Assembly (NCBI GenBank): GCA_018697195.1
Contig: CM031878.1
Span: 66,055,298 to 66,119,297, forward strand
Direction of reading: 5' to 3'
From: Certhia americana
Taxonomy: Eukaryota > Chordata > Aves > Passeriformes > Certhiidae
Length of the DNA: 64,000 bases
The position numbers and the translations under genes were made by a program. The first letter of the stretch is position 1, and each line of letters begins with the position of its first letter. Shown here one piece after another: positions 36,640 through 49,679 of the stretch. The notes under the pieces are model-generated. The model worked only from the letters and a program-made list of their open reading frames with translations. It had not been told where the DNA came from and did no database searches.

Positions 36640-37460
36640 TGGCACGACCAAGGGAACAAGCTGCAAGGCACGGGCCTGGCTGCCCCAGCGCGGCTCCCCG
36701 AGTGCCGCCGGGGTCACGCTAGCAGTCCGTGGGCAGGCGGGAATTCCAGCCGCCTTGACTCCCACCCACACTGCCCGTTTGAGGGGAAGGATGTCGGGGT
36801 TGTGGGGGAGATGAGGAGCCGTCTACTTTAGTTTGAGTTGTACTTGCTTGCTGCACTTCCATCTCCGGACAGCTACAGCGAGACTCCGAGGCGGGCGGGC
36901 TCTCTCTAGCCCAGCACAGACACTCGCCCGCAGGGATTAATCCCCTCGCCGGAGCGCGGCCGTCGGTACGCTCCTCTGCCCGGCTCAGCAGGCCTCCGTC
37001 TGCTTATCGGGCTCTAATCTTAGCTGTACCTCCTTCACCAACCGAGCGAGTGCCCAGTCTTCCCCTACTTTCCCAAATACTACCCCTCTGTCCATTCCGA
37101 GCATCCCCTTCTTCTCCGGGGCAACCCCGCATGTTCCCGCTCCCCGGCATGTCCCACCCGCTCGAGAGAGGCGCCGGCGAACTTCTCGTATGCCCTGGCC
37201 GCTCTGCGGGGCGGCGGCGGGGCAGGGGCGGTGGCCGGGCCCGCCGGGGGAGCCCGAGCAGCTGCCGAGGCTGTCCCGGCCGCCCGCCACCCCGCCCGGC
37301 CCCGCTCCCCAGCGCCCGACCCGGCCCGGCGCCGGGCGGCCGCCGCGGGAAGATGGATGGGCGGCGGTTTCCCAGTAGACACACGCCTTGATCGTCAAAT
37401 ATCAATGAATATGGCACGGTCTGGGGCGAGGGGGGAGGGCGAGGGCCGCCTAGGAGCTGT
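36640..37460. promoter_or_regulatory. CpG-rich block in PRDM6 intron 2
   Basis: This block is GC-rich with dense CpG, especially 37190-37350, about 2.5 kb downstream of exon 2. It could be the shore of the promoter island, an alternative promoter or a Polycomb-bound element. Open frames on both strands overlap here and reflect base composition only. Confidence 0.5.
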
Positions 37461-37479
37461 GGGTTAAGCGTCTGTATGT

Positions 37480-38460
37480 AATTGTTTTAAATTGAAAGGG
37501 GGTTAGCTAGGGAAAAATAATAATAATTTTTAAAAAAGCAATCAAGAGACAAACCCCTAATTAGAGCCCAGCAGCCTTTACTCCCAGGGAAGTATAGGGG
37601 ATTATGTTAAAGCCCCGATAATGTGGCAGGCGGCTGGAGACCTTTTGCTTCCCAGCCTTGAATCTGGAAGGGCGAAGGTATTTCTGGGCTCTGGGGGAGG
37701 GGCGCTCGGGCGGCCAGGAGGAGATCTCCTAGGATGAGCCTGGGGGCTGAGGGACCGGCTTGTTCCCTTGGAGGCTTGTCCCTAGCTTCAGGGGAGACGC
37801 TGCCGCACTGAGAGCTCTGAGACTCCTCCACCTTCACCAGAACGCACCAACCTGCCACTGTAATAAATACCCTGTGTAAAACTGAAGTGTCACACGACCA
37901 AGCACTTTGCACGCCTTTTCCCATTCAATTTATGGGGAGACAGTGTATATATAACATGCTGTGTAGTGGATCGGTGTGCAAAATATTCGGACTTCTTTTT
38001 TTTTTTTTTTTTTTTCCCTCCCTCTGGACTGCTGGTAACCTGTATGATTTAGCTATTTTACATCATTAGTTACCCAGCACCCTTAAACATAGCAGATAGC
38101 CATACATTAGATTGAGGTTAGAGAAGGTGGTGACTGTTTATTTAGGGTGATAAAATGGTCCATCAGCAGTAATCTCCATCGATATGTGCCACCAGGAGAT
38201 GAAGGATGAGGGGACAAGCCACAATTAATTGCCCTATAGTTTTGTAGGAGAGAGTGGAGCCGGTGCGGACTGAACTTCGATCTCCTCTCCTAGCGCCTAT
38301 TCATCATCTCTACATTGTATATGGGGGTCTCTCAGGGGCAGAGGGTGGCAAGGTTTATCTACACACAATATTCTCCTACCCTTCTCATACCTGACACGGA
38401 AATTTAATTCATTCATACCTACAGGAGAAGGAAGGGAAAATCAAATCCACCTCCCTCAAC
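37480..38460. promoter_or_regulatory. Repeat-poor candidate enhancer block in intron 2
   Basis: Apart from one T tract (37988-38015), this interval lacks repeats. It is full of short motif-like words (CAATTAATTG near 38223-38232, TTTATTTAGGG, ATCGATAT, AAGGTTTATC). Such texture is typical of conserved non-coding elements in developmental loci. I cannot show conservation from one sequence. Confidence 0.35.
37988..38015. repeat. Poly-T run in intron 2
   Basis: A homopolymer T run inside an otherwise repeat-poor block. Confidence 0.85.
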
Positions 38461-38469
38461 CCACCCCCT

Positions 38470-38790
38470 ACTCGCCTCTTAAAAATAGCCCGAAAGCCTC
38501 TCTGCAAGGCGGGGCGGGCCCCCTGACCCACTCCGGGGAGCCCAGGCGGGCTCTCGAAAGACATCTTCCCCAGAGGAGCTGGCGGGAATGTGCCGGACCC
38601 CGTCCGGGAGTCACGGACCCCGCGGCAGCTCCTGCGCTGGGGGGGGAGCAGCGCCCGGACCGTCGGCGGGGGGAACGGCGAGCCAGTGAGAGGGGCTTAA
38701 AGCCCGGCCAGAGAGGGGGTCTGCCGCCCGGGATCCGGTGACAGCCGTGGGTCAGCGGGCTGAGCTTGGTCCCGCTCTCTACAAAGAACA
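38470..38790. promoter_or_regulatory. Small CpG-rich block in intron 2
   Basis: A short GC- and CpG-rich patch lies between AT-rich, repeat-poor flanks. I see no exon signals that would make it coding. It is probably a regulatory part of the PRDM6 CpG domain. Confidence 0.35.
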
Positions 38791-39839
38791 CTTAGAATAA
38801 ATAAGTAAATAAATAGAGGGCACCCGGCGTGAAAGTGCACCTGTATCTCGTCCCCATGGAAGTCTGCCTCCAACGAGGCAGTCTGAAAGAAATTACCAAT
38901 AATTTGGTGAAAGGAGGTAGGTACCTTCATCGATGACGAAACTGAAGTGCATGGGAGGCTGTGCTTCCCTGGGAAGCTCTAGCCCTCAGGAAAGGAAAGG
39001 GTACCGTCTCTTCCAGCCCTCCCCCCTGCTTAGCTGGGTACCTGGGCCCAGACAGGGATGCAGGGCCAGCCGTAGTGATTTATACTTGAAAGTGAGTAAT
39101 ACCATGTGAAATGATGGCCACTTACACTGGATACCTGCATGCTTGTGGTGAATTATGAAGCAGAGGGTCAGAGGCCACCCTTCTTTAATACCAGCAAACT
39201 GCAGGTATCCAGTCTAACTGCACCTTTGAAGCATATTATTGCTGAGGAAAAAATGTATTTCTTTCATTTATTGTTACAGCTGTTTTGCTGGTAAAAACAC
39301 TGTGTTAAACCCTAGTTTTCACTGATGAAAGGTTTTTCCTTTCAGATTTGCTTTAAAGTGGGCAGTAGTAGTGTTATTTATGTTGGTGCATGTTTAAAAT
39401 TACATTTTGGGGGCAATGATATGTCCTTTTGCTTAGGTTTAGTACTTTTAAGTGCACTCACACGGAGTTATAGTATTGGCATTACACTGCGTTCATTTTT
39501 TCTTGAGGCACATAAACAGTAACATACTGCAGTTCTTCCATACGAACCATGCCAAGCAGCTCCACTAGGAAATCCTTTAGTTTTCTTTTTTCACATCTTC
39601 CATTCCTTAATCCTCCTTATCTATAGAATATGAAGGCATAAAGTAAGGAAGTGATCTCCTTCCAGAGTGTTTGGCTGTCTCTGGGTCTGCAATGGAGTAT
39701 TTCCACTGACTTTACTTCTACACCTCTAGATTTTATCAGGACATACTCTGCTCTGGCTGCAGTCCTCCTTTATTTTTCCATTTTCAGCAAGTCCTCCAAT
39801 TTTCTCACACTTCTTGCTTCTTCTTAACTTGATTTGTGG

Positions 39840-39882
39840 CTTTACTGATGCTATTACAGACAGTGTAGTAGCATCAGTAAAG
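39840..39882. repeat. Near-perfect inverted repeat (19-bp stem, 5-nt loop)
   Basis: The left arm CTTTACTGATGCTATTACA (39840-39858) pairs with 39864-39882 across the loop GACAG, with a single T-G wobble. The flanks pair no further than one extra wobble. It could be a hairpin-forming relic of a small DNA transposon or a short RNA hairpin. At 43 nt it is shorter than a typical microRNA precursor. Confidence 0.9.
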
Positions 39883-41232
39883 TAATTTCAGCTGTTCTCA
39901 ATGAAGCCCTGTACTCACACTCTTTGCCTCTCTGAGGCCAAAACTGGAGGAAGGGCACGGTACACCTCTCCTTGTCATCCTATGTGTCCATCCTCTGGGA
40001 AGTTCTCACTTGTACATCCCTTTCATGTGAACTCCTCACACCAGCGTGGGTCATAATGGCCACCATCCAGTTTGGATACTCTGGTGATGTTACAACACCC
40101 TCCCTCTCAAACCCCCATTTCTTTTCCATGTCTTATTAAGCACGTTGGTGCTGTGTGCCACATTGTACTCCTCAGTATACACAAAGATGATGCTGTTGAT
40201 TCTGCTGTGAGGCAGGATACTGTGCAAGTCTTGGAGTTCTTGATTTTTTTCCCCCAACTGATATGAAGGAATACCTTCCCTTGTCATCTGTGGCAAAGGA
40301 ATACGCTGCCTACAGTCATGGTCTTTAAATGGACGCTTCCATTTATTATTATTATGGAAGTTAGCCACAGAAGAGGGAAAGATGCACAGTAGCTTTTTAC
40401 TCCAGCCATGGTAAAATATACCTATGATGGCTTCCATTCCTTATAACATTCATGAAAATTTTTGAAGATTTTATTTATACAATTTCATAACAACTAAAGT
40501 TAAATGTATAAAGCACGAAACTAAGAAGAATTTCAGTACTGCTTAGTATTAAAGACAGATTCCTCCCTTCTCATCAACAAGCCATTAGCCAAAACAGTTT
40601 CAAAAGATGTTCCATTTCCAAATTTTCAGCTTTGGCAGGACAAAGGGAAAGGAACACAGCAGGGGATCAGATACTGTGACTGCCAAGCATTAAGACATTA
40701 CCACTGTTTTTGGACAGTGGAAAATAAATATCACCATGTGTGACTTTCTGTAAGGCTAAATGACAGTGACAGGCTTTGTTTATACTCCTTGACAATTTCT
40801 TAGTTTCTTTTTCTTGGAAATGTAGAAATAAAATATTTAACCCATATTCATGCACATTTATTGTCAGGATGAAGTTAAGAAATTATTTTTCTAGGCAGGT
40901 ACTGAAATTTTTGTGCATGAAAAGTTATGTATATCTGGTGGTCAAATGTAGGAACTTGACACTGAAATTATCTGACTGGAATCATGAAGATACTTTAGCA
41001 GGTTTACTGTAAATTTCTTCAGAGATACAGTTCCTCTACGAAAGCCATTGTAATAAGCTAGTTGTGAGAAGGGTTACACATCTAGGAAATACTAAAGCAG
41101 TGCAAAAAATTTGAATTCAAGGTGCACTCTATGTGCTAACTGACATCATGGTTAGACATCATTTCTTTAAGCTTTCAGTTTTCCTGTAAGATGTTTTCTT
41201 TCTAACTTGCATGGGTAGATGCCAGATTTCAA

Positions 41233-41300
41233 AGAATCATAGAACAATTTGTGTTGGAAAAGATCTGTGAAGTCATCAAGTCCAACTGTAGATCATAGAG
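41233..41300 (-). mobile_element. Short CR1 LINE tail remnant (- orientation) in intron 2
   Basis: AGAATCATAGAACAATTTG followed by GTTGGAAAAGATCTGTGAAG and CATCAAGTCCAACTG is the reverse complement of the CR1 3' terminus. Only the last 70 bp or so survive. Confidence 0.85.
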
Positions 41301-43663
41301 TTCAGCCACAATCTGTTTAGAGTGTGTCACATGCCAAACTGACTTGGACTGTGGATTTGGTTTTTTGTTGTTTGGCTTTTTTTCTTCCCTTTTCCTATTT
41401 GGGATCCTTTCCTATGTGACCTCCAGTGCCAAACCGCAGTGCTGCCCCTAACATCCACGGATATGCCAAAACCACAGTGTTTCTTGATGACTGGTTTTGA
41501 GGAGGAAAGGGAAGAAAAGATGCTCTGGCGATACCTCACTTTCCAAACTAGCTGTGGAAATAACAACAAAGAAACACCCCACTGCCTTCCCGCAGCATAT
41601 ACTTGATGCTTTTTATTCAATCATGCCTTAGAATGGTTGTAGGAATATCTGCTGAGTTCTTTTAGGACCCGCCAGAAATATCTTCCCTGGGGTTCTGCAT
41701 ATCCCATTTTTCCACCCACCTCTAATTGACGTGGCCGAGAGAGCAAAGCCCCTCTGCAGTTGCGGTTCAGCCCAACAGAAGTCGTTTTGCGGCAGGGATT
41801 GCGCCGTTATTAAGGCCAGGAGAAATCTCTCCCTCCGGCCAAAGCCAAGCTTTGCGGACGTAGGCGCGGTCCCCACTAGGTGGCTTTGTCCTGCCGTGCT
41901 CCTCTGCCTCCTGTCCCCTGCCCGGACCTGCTAGGGATGGATGGCTTGGGGCCAGTTCCTCATGCGGCCCTTCTGCAGGGGCACCCTGCACGACTCAGGG
42001 CTTGTCTTCTTGCTTTCTGCTAAGATCTGTAACCGATGCTGCGGAGAGAGAATTTGGGCAGACGAGAGCTGGGTGGGGACATGCGTTTTCTGCAAGCCCC
42101 GAAGGTGTAATGACCTTGAGGGAGATTAGCTTCCACGTGTAATTTATTAATATTTTCTTGCTGCTGAATGTACCACTTTTTAATGGTAAAATTTAAAAGA
42201 GTATGACAGGAAAGAGTGTTTATGTTGCATGTCTAAAACTGGAGAACATGCATAGAAGCCACAATTTGAACATGTCTCTTTTACTTTCCTTTTGCTGAAA
42301 TGAGGGGAGGATTTTCCTTTGAAGGATCTGTAGGAAAGAGGCCTACTTAATACATAGTACATCCACTTTGGAAAGAAGAACATCTGAGTCAGGGCTCCTG
42401 AGAATTGAAAATGTGGTTGCAGGCAGTCTAGCAAATCTAAATCTGTGGCATAGATCAAGAAACTCCCACTTCTGTAGTGAATACTGTGCTCTGTTTTTAT
42501 AAGGAATGGTATATAAAATTATTAGGGGAAAGATGTAGGACTTGCTGCAAGAGTACTATGCCATAATTACTGGTTTTTTCTTTGTATTTCTGGAATAAAT
42601 TTATATGAAAACCTTCACTGGGCTACAAAAATGAAATGTGAAGAAGATGGCAACTTATTTCAAGAGATTCATTGTTATGTTAACTCAGCATATCTCCAGA
42701 GAAATTAATTTCTTGAACATGAAAAATTTTCCTGGAATATGTACATTTGTGGCTTGTGGAATAGTATGCAGTGGAAACATTTAACCAAAATTTTCTCTGC
42801 TCAGAAAAGAAAAGTCATGGTAAGACCTTCCCAAAATAGAGAAACATCATTCATTATTAAAAACAGTTAGGGAAATTAACAGTTTTACAAACGGATTTTT
42901 TTCACAGAAATTGCTCACAAACTCAGATATGCCATTTTGTTTTTTTGCCTAGCTTCAGTTACATGTAACAGCCAAAGAACACACATTCTGATTCAATAAA
43001 TAAAATTTCAAATGTGTGCTGGGAACCAATAATATTTGCTGCATAATTTCAGTTTTAAGATTAGATTTGTCTTTAGGAAAGTAAATGTGCATGCAGGCTC
43101 CAATTTGTCACTCATGAGGTTCTGGTTTATTTATTTTATTTTCCAAACAGACATGCATGCACACACACATGTTAATGTAAAAAGCAGAGTGAATGTTCAT
43201 TTAGAATAAGGATTAAATTAAATCTTGTTCCAATTAAGCCCTTGGGCTGAGCTGTGGTAAGGCAGTTGAGAGGGACTTGTAAGGCACTATGACTGTGTTT
43301 TAAAATGTCTCACTGAAACACACTGGGATGGTTTAAATGGGCTATTTATATTAGCAAAAAAATTCATCTTTAAAAACATTGTTAAAGCAAATGAATCTTG
43401 GCAGGTTTGTGAATACACCAGGCTTACAAATTGTCTGCAGGATTTCTGCTCAGCCTTTGGAATTTGTTATTTAGGGCTTTGGTGAGATCTGGGAAAGCAG
43501 CCCAAGTAACACGCACAAGGGCACAGTGTGTGTGAGTGCTGGCTGTACTGCCGTGGAACGGCAGCGCAAACACAGGGATCTGCATGGCATGGCCTGTGCC
43601 AGTGGTGATGGTGGTGGCCAGCAGCACCGTGCTGATGGTGTTTTTTCCCTTTTTGTCCCTCAG

Positions 43664-43971
43664 GGTGTGACATGTGTGCTGATAACCGCAATGGCGAGTG
43701 CCCTATGCACGGGCCCCTGCACTCCCTGCGCCGGCTGGTGGGCACCAGCAGCGCGGCTGCGGCAGCCCCTCCGCCCGAGATCCCCGAGTGGCTCCGGGAC
43801 CTGCCCCGGGAAGTGTGTCTGTGCACCAGCACAGTGCCTGGCCTGGCCTACGGCATCTGTGCGGCACAACGGATCCAGCAGGGCACCTGGATTGGGCCCT
43901 TCCAGGGAATCTTGCTCTTGCCAGAGAAGGTTCAAGCAGGTGCCATCAGGAACACTCAGCATCTCTGGGAA
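43664..43971 (+). CDS. PRDM6: PRDM6 coding exon 3 (end of codon 174 to residue 276; zinc knuckle and start of PR/SET domain)
   Basis: The exon starts with GG after a strong polypyrimidine tract and CAG (acceptor AG 43662-43663). It completes Arg174 and continues in frame with exon 2: 520 + 308 coding bases give exactly 276 codons. It encodes a C-x2-C-x7-C-x2-H cluster (C175, C178, C186, H189), like the zinc knuckle that precedes the PR domain in several PRDMs. An Ala/Pro linker (about 204-211) follows. The PR/SET domain opens around [20 protein letters not shown] (216-235) and runs through [19 protein letters not shown] (237-255) to LWE (274-276). The donor is GTAAGT at 43972, phase 0. In the family, the rest of the PR domain and the C-terminal C2H2 fingers follow on later exons; I do not see them here. 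The PR domain recruits chromatin modifiers, and H4K20 methylation activity has been reported for PRDM6. Conservation with human is very high. Confidence 0.96.
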
Positions 43972-46454
43972 GTAAGTTGTCGTCTTTCCTTCCTTGTCAA
44001 ATTTGATCTTTTTGAAGGAAACATCGAATCTGATTTTATGCAGTACTAGCACTAGAACTAGCCATGAAAATACGCAAATAATCCCACAATTCAAATAAAC
44101 CAAATAAGCAGGATTGAAAATGTAGCCGGTGCAAGCAAAAGCCTTTCTTGATAAAGGTAGCCAGAAAACCAGTGGACAGCACAGGACTCCAATTGGTCTG
44201 CAGGAGAAGAGCTGACTGTTGCAGGCGCTGTAATGTGTAGAGGAGAGACTTGATCAGAGAAATCTGAAGCTTCTACAACACCCAATGCTTTCTATATTTT
44301 GACCTAAATTACAAGAGCTGATGGAGCTCTCAGGTCACAGCACCAGCTGTATCATGTTAGAGCAGCACAGGTGGGTTGAGACGGAGTTCTGCACCATTGC
44401 TGCAGCCCCCAGCCAGTCCAAGAGAGCTGCTGAAGCCAGCCCAGGACCCTATTCTACTGCCTGACCCTTTGCAGAGTGAAGGAGTTAGTGCTTGTTCAGT
44501 TTAGTTCAGCTCTGGTCCTGTACCTACTGTGCACTCCCCGAATGAGGTTTCCAGTACTTTTGTGTGAAAGCCACTTTCAGATATCTCAAGGTTTGTTTTT
44601 TTATTTAATATTTGTCACTGTCTTAGAGAGGGTGATAGTGACAACTTAGGGAAAACCTGTAATCCCTGTGAGTCAGAAAGATCTTACTCTCCTCCTGGTC
44701 TTTTGCCATTCATTTCTTTGATTTGTGCTAGAAGCTGTAATTTTTAAATTCTGCTTAGTCCTCTGTAGCTGCAATCTCTGCTTGCCTCAAAACTAACTGC
44801 AACATTCAGTAGAAACACACCCACAGATCTGTAATATTTGCTCATATAAACCAAATCCAAAACTTCAGAATACAAAGAATCCCTGAAGATGCAGAGTGGT
44901 TTTGTTGTCTTCAGTGTGTGTACAGTGAAAGTAAATGGATTTTTGAAAGACATTTGCCGGTGTGCAAGAGTAGGAACTCCTATGCTTTTCCTATGTGCAA
45001 ACAAATAATAACACAGAAGAGTCTTTGTCTCAAGGTATTTACCCAAAAAAACATCATTGTGGCAAGAAAGAGATTTTCACATTAAAAAGATCAGTCTCAG
45101 AACACACCTGAGTAGAACTGGATGAATTGCAGTGATTGGGAATTTTGCTGCTTCCTCCAGTGGAGATGGAATTTCTCTTGTACAGTAGATATTGATAATT
45201 TGGATTTAAATCTGTCCCTACCAAAGCACAGTGATTACAATTACATTATTTCGAGATATGTTAGCAATCAAATATTTTTTTATGGAACACTTTGTAGTGA
45301 TGTTGGAGGCTCTAATTGTTGAGAAGGGTACTGTTGTTTAGACTATTCTAATTAACAGAATATATAATAGTAAAATGAGATGGCCAGGTCCACATATTAC
45401 ATAAAATACTGAAATTTAGGTAAAATAAATTGAGACAGATATTTTTTCCATAAATATTTACATTATCAGTTTAATTTTTAAAAACCTATGAATTATTTTT
45501 TTGAAAGTTGCAAATCTTGACAATATCTTTTAAAATAAGCAAGAATTTTTAAGCACATTTCAGGTTAACTTAAAAACTGTTTTGAAGCAATAGAAGGTGC
45601 TAGGCATTTTAAGAAAAGTTAAAAGCAAAACCTAAAAAGATAGTAAGGAAAAAATGAAAACCAGTACTATTATATGTACCAGATTCAGACCATAAGTGGT
45701 TGTCAGCTGAGTTTTTGTGTGGGGTTACTCTTGTGCACTTAACACACAACACAGATTTCCTGTTGGCTAGCAAAATGAATGCATGTATTTTAATTGAATT
45801 ATCTTAAAAATAAGAATTCAATTTGATTTAATAATAATGTATTCCTGGCAGCTCATGGTCTTGAATTATTTCTGTTAATGACAAAAGACTGTTATCAAAG
45901 ACACACATACTCTAAAACTTTGCTGAAATTTGCTGTTTCTCATTTGCTTTGTCTTTCAATTTGGCATACTTTATCTATCAGAAAAAAACAATGTTTAATA
46001 AAGCAAAATATATTAAAAGAAAGTAATCAGAAAGTGTGTGTGATTTTGCAAAACCTGATTTATGAAAATACATAAAAACAAATATATATCAGTATATATT
46101 TAAATAGTCTGTATTCATTTAGTTTACATGGTATAGGATCATGGATTAAGTAACTGTAAATGATAAAGGAATGTCTCATCATAGTACCTTTATAAAGTTG
46201 TGACTTTAGTCTATTCTCTTCCACCAATATTTCCCAGACAGCTGCAAATGGAAGTCTGTCTACAGCTCAGCTGTTCAGCGCTAGGTCTTGATGGAACTTA
46301 TACTCATTGCACATTTTCAGTACCAAAAATTGCATTTTAATATTATACTCTCAGCACTGTAAAGCTGATAGATATTTGTTTTAGTTGACAGTGTACACCA
46401 GGCAAACAGAAGGGTTATTGTGAACACTTTTAAGCGTACTTAAGGTTTTGGTTG

Positions 46455-46455
<1 letters not shown>

Positions 46456-46502
<47 letters not shown>
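46456..46502. repeat. Poly-T run (47 T) in intron 3
   Basis: Forty-seven consecutive T. It could be the reversed tail of a retroposed sequence, but the adjacent DNA is not recognisable as one. Confidence 0.95.
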
Positions 46503-46503
<1 letters not shown>

Positions 46504-47685
46504 ACTCTTTGTTGTGGGAAACATCAGAAACGCTGCATTTGATGTATAGTTCAATGCTATGGAAATATGCTTCAGCCTGTCTGCACAAGTGTTCCCACTA
46601 TGCACTCTATGTTTGCTTTGTATGTAATCCACACAGCATAATGTACAACGACTCAGAGTAAATTACATACCATTCCATTACCTCACAACAGGCCTTGACA
46701 CCTATGGGTGTTCATGGGAAATTATAGAGTTCTCTCACAACCAGCCAAGATAATTTTTTATAACTTACAGAAAGATCACTCTTTCAGAAAGCCAGAAATA
46801 TTAGTACTTTCAGTTGTAGTGCTTTTTTCTCCCCCCCTTTGGCCCACTTCTATAACCAGAGTTTGCTTGTATTTTATAAAAATACAATAAACTTTGATTT
46901 GTTTAAAACAAAAACAGGACTGGGTGTTTTAAATAAACACTCTCTTTGGTAATACAGGCATTTATTCCTGCAGTGCTCGATAATGTTTCTGATCCTTTTT
47001 TTTAAAATTTTATTTTGAAGTAGTGAGAATAATCTTTTTGTTATTGCAAAGAAACAGAGTCTTTCTTAGCAATTAGGTCTTACTGATGAGAATGAGATAA
47101 TTTTCCGCTAATGTGTTTTCTAATAAAGAAGTGGAAAGGCACATGTGATTCCAACATATATGAAAACATTATCTCAATTATTAATGTGTCCTTACTCCCT
47201 GGAGATAAATTAATCTAGTTGTACATGGTTTTCCCTTTCTGTTTAACATCAAAATTTAATAAGAGTAGACTTAAGGAATGTATATGATATACACTTAAAT
47301 TCTATTAGAATAAAACACTAAGGTTTAAATGTGCATGCGTTTTAGTAGTTGAAATTTTTCAGGCTCCCAACTTTAAACTGTGAATTCTGGAAGCAGCTAA
47401 TTTGTAAACAGTCTTTTCCCTTGCAAATGCAGCTTAGATGAAAAAACTTTTACTGATAGACATATCAAAGGATTTGGTCTTATAGTTTCCTGTTCTTCAT
47501 GTGCCTGATGAAGAGTTATCTCTTTTCTTTTTCTTTCATGAATGGTCAATTTTTTTTTCTTTCTTGCAACAGCCCTAAGAATGTAAAATTTATTATTTCA
47601 CTTTAGTTAATTGAAGTTTAACACTTTTTATAATTTTTAGCATTTTTTATCATGTGCAACTTTTTTTTATAGGGATGAGCAATAT

Positions 47686-47706
47686 TATATATATATATAT
47701 ATATAT
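47686..47706. repeat. (TA)n microsatellite
   Basis: An alternating TA run of 21 bp. Confidence 0.92.
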
Positions 47707-49679
47707 CTCAGTGTGTTCATTAGTAAATACAAAATGCTAAACCTGTTTTTCCTCCCTAAAAAATTCCCTCTCTCCTGCTGCTTCATTCCTCCCCCTTTAT
47801 CCCCCCAAATTAACTGGCACAAGAAAGTATTCATGTCGTCTGAATAAAATACCATAGGGGTACTCACTGGCCTTCTTGTGTCTCAATTGAAGGGAAAGAG
47901 AGCATTGCCTTTGCCTTCTGCTAGACCAAGAACAGGCATTTTGCTGGGATGCACACTGTCCAGGGCCCATGCAGCAATACTGGACATTTTTGAACAAATT
48001 AATATGCACAGAGAATCTTTACCATTCAAATGAAGCGCTCATTCCAGTTATGGTGATAGATTTGTATTCAGATTCTCAAGGCTGCAGTTTGGGACTAAAT
48101 TTGCTCTTACAGAAAAGCACTGGGGGATAGAATTATGTGCCTGCTGTCGTTCTATTAAATTGAAAATTTTGTTTCTCAGCAATCCGTCATCTAGTATTCC
48201 AGACTGCCTGTCATCTCTGTTTCAAATTTGTCATGTTCATGAAATTCAAGTAATTTTGTCTTGAAAAACTTCCTTAGTTACTTTACTATTTTATCTTAAG
48301 TTATTCAGAGTAACAGCTGGTGCCATTCTATTATTTTCTTGTTTTGCCATTTCTGAGGATTTTGTGTGATATATGACCCTTGCATTTATTTTCCATTGAA
48401 AAAGACCAATAATTTTTATTCTTACATGGATTTTTAAGTTTCCATGCTGTGGGAAAATATTACTAATGTTGTGGTCAGTAGCATACTAAACTATAAGCTG
48501 AGTAAGAAGGTGTTCTGTGCCACAGGTTCCTGAATTTGTGTACCTTAGAAGAAAACTGCACTAAGCATCTACAAAGCAACCCTCTATCATTGGTATTTCT
48601 GGCTTGCTTACTAAAACATATTTCCAGATAACTTCTGTAAGTTACAAACTCCTTTCTTAAGGTCCGTAAAAAGTAAGTGTGATCCCAAGTGTGGAAGGTA
48701 CTTTAATATTTTTTTGTTCTTAGAAAAGCTAAACAAGATCCTGATGTTTCTTTTAGAAGACCTTTGAATTTTACAAGACTTTTTCATGCATTATCTTCAC
48801 GTATCTCCATGTTTTTGGTATGTTCTTTCTGTCTACACAATGTATGCATTGTATGCCCAAGCACATGTGCTACAAAATAAGTCTAATTTGGCATGGGGAC
48901 AGATTCTCTTCCCACTGAACATAGTGAATTTTGGAATAAACTTTGGTGCTTGGAGTTGGATACAGCCCCAGAATTTTAACAGTGCTACTGAAAACAGGAA
49001 TTCTGAGGACTGCATGGAACATGCACGCATCTGGACACACACTAGTCCCAGAAAAAAAAAAATTTTCTAAATTGCTAGATCATGCAGGGACTATCTGTTT
49101 TTCCATGGCACATAATCTCACCTTGGAGATTTCATTATGTAATATCCAAAAATACTGAAGTGGAACATAAATAAATAGAAAAACTCAATTTTGTCCTTAT
49201 TTGACCACTACCTTTCTGCATTGCTGACTAGGCACCAGAGTTATGGAAACATGCAACTTTTTAATTTAATTAATTATAAAAGCTATTTCCATTGTTGGAT
49301 GAGAGTAGTTTGTAAGGCCTGAAATTGCAATTAATTTATGAAAAAGGTAATTATTTCTACTAACTTTTGATTCAAAACTGGTAAATAAAGGCAATATTTT
49401 AGTGACATATACAAGTGTCCAAAGTAGAAGTGACACTATACAAGAGTTCAAAATGTGCTGTGGGCCTGATGTCAATAATGTATTTACTATAGATGTAACT
49501 AAGTGAAATAGTGCTGTGTGCTTTTCCAGGTGGTGGTGACACTCAGTATTCTGCAGAACTGCCTCAACCACTGCTCCACGCATTTTGGTCCCCCAGATTC
49601 CGTGGTATCAAATGTGCATGGACTTTAAAGTGCGGACTTTTAAGTAATCCCTTAACATAAAAGCTGGAAAATTCAGCCC

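Larger units (their letters stand above)
34538..43663 (+). other. PRDM6: PRDM6 intron 2 (9126 bp)
   Basis: The intron is bounded by GTACGT and a polypyrimidine-CAG acceptor, splitting codon 174. It contains T-rich tracts (36336-36420, 37988-38015), a short G run near 36112-36125, CpG-rich blocks at about 36640-37460, 38470-38790 and 41720-42130, a repeat-poor stretch at 37480-38460 that looks like conserved regulatory DNA, a hairpin at 39840-39882 and a CR1 remnant at 41233-41300. I see no additional exon. Confidence 0.85.
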
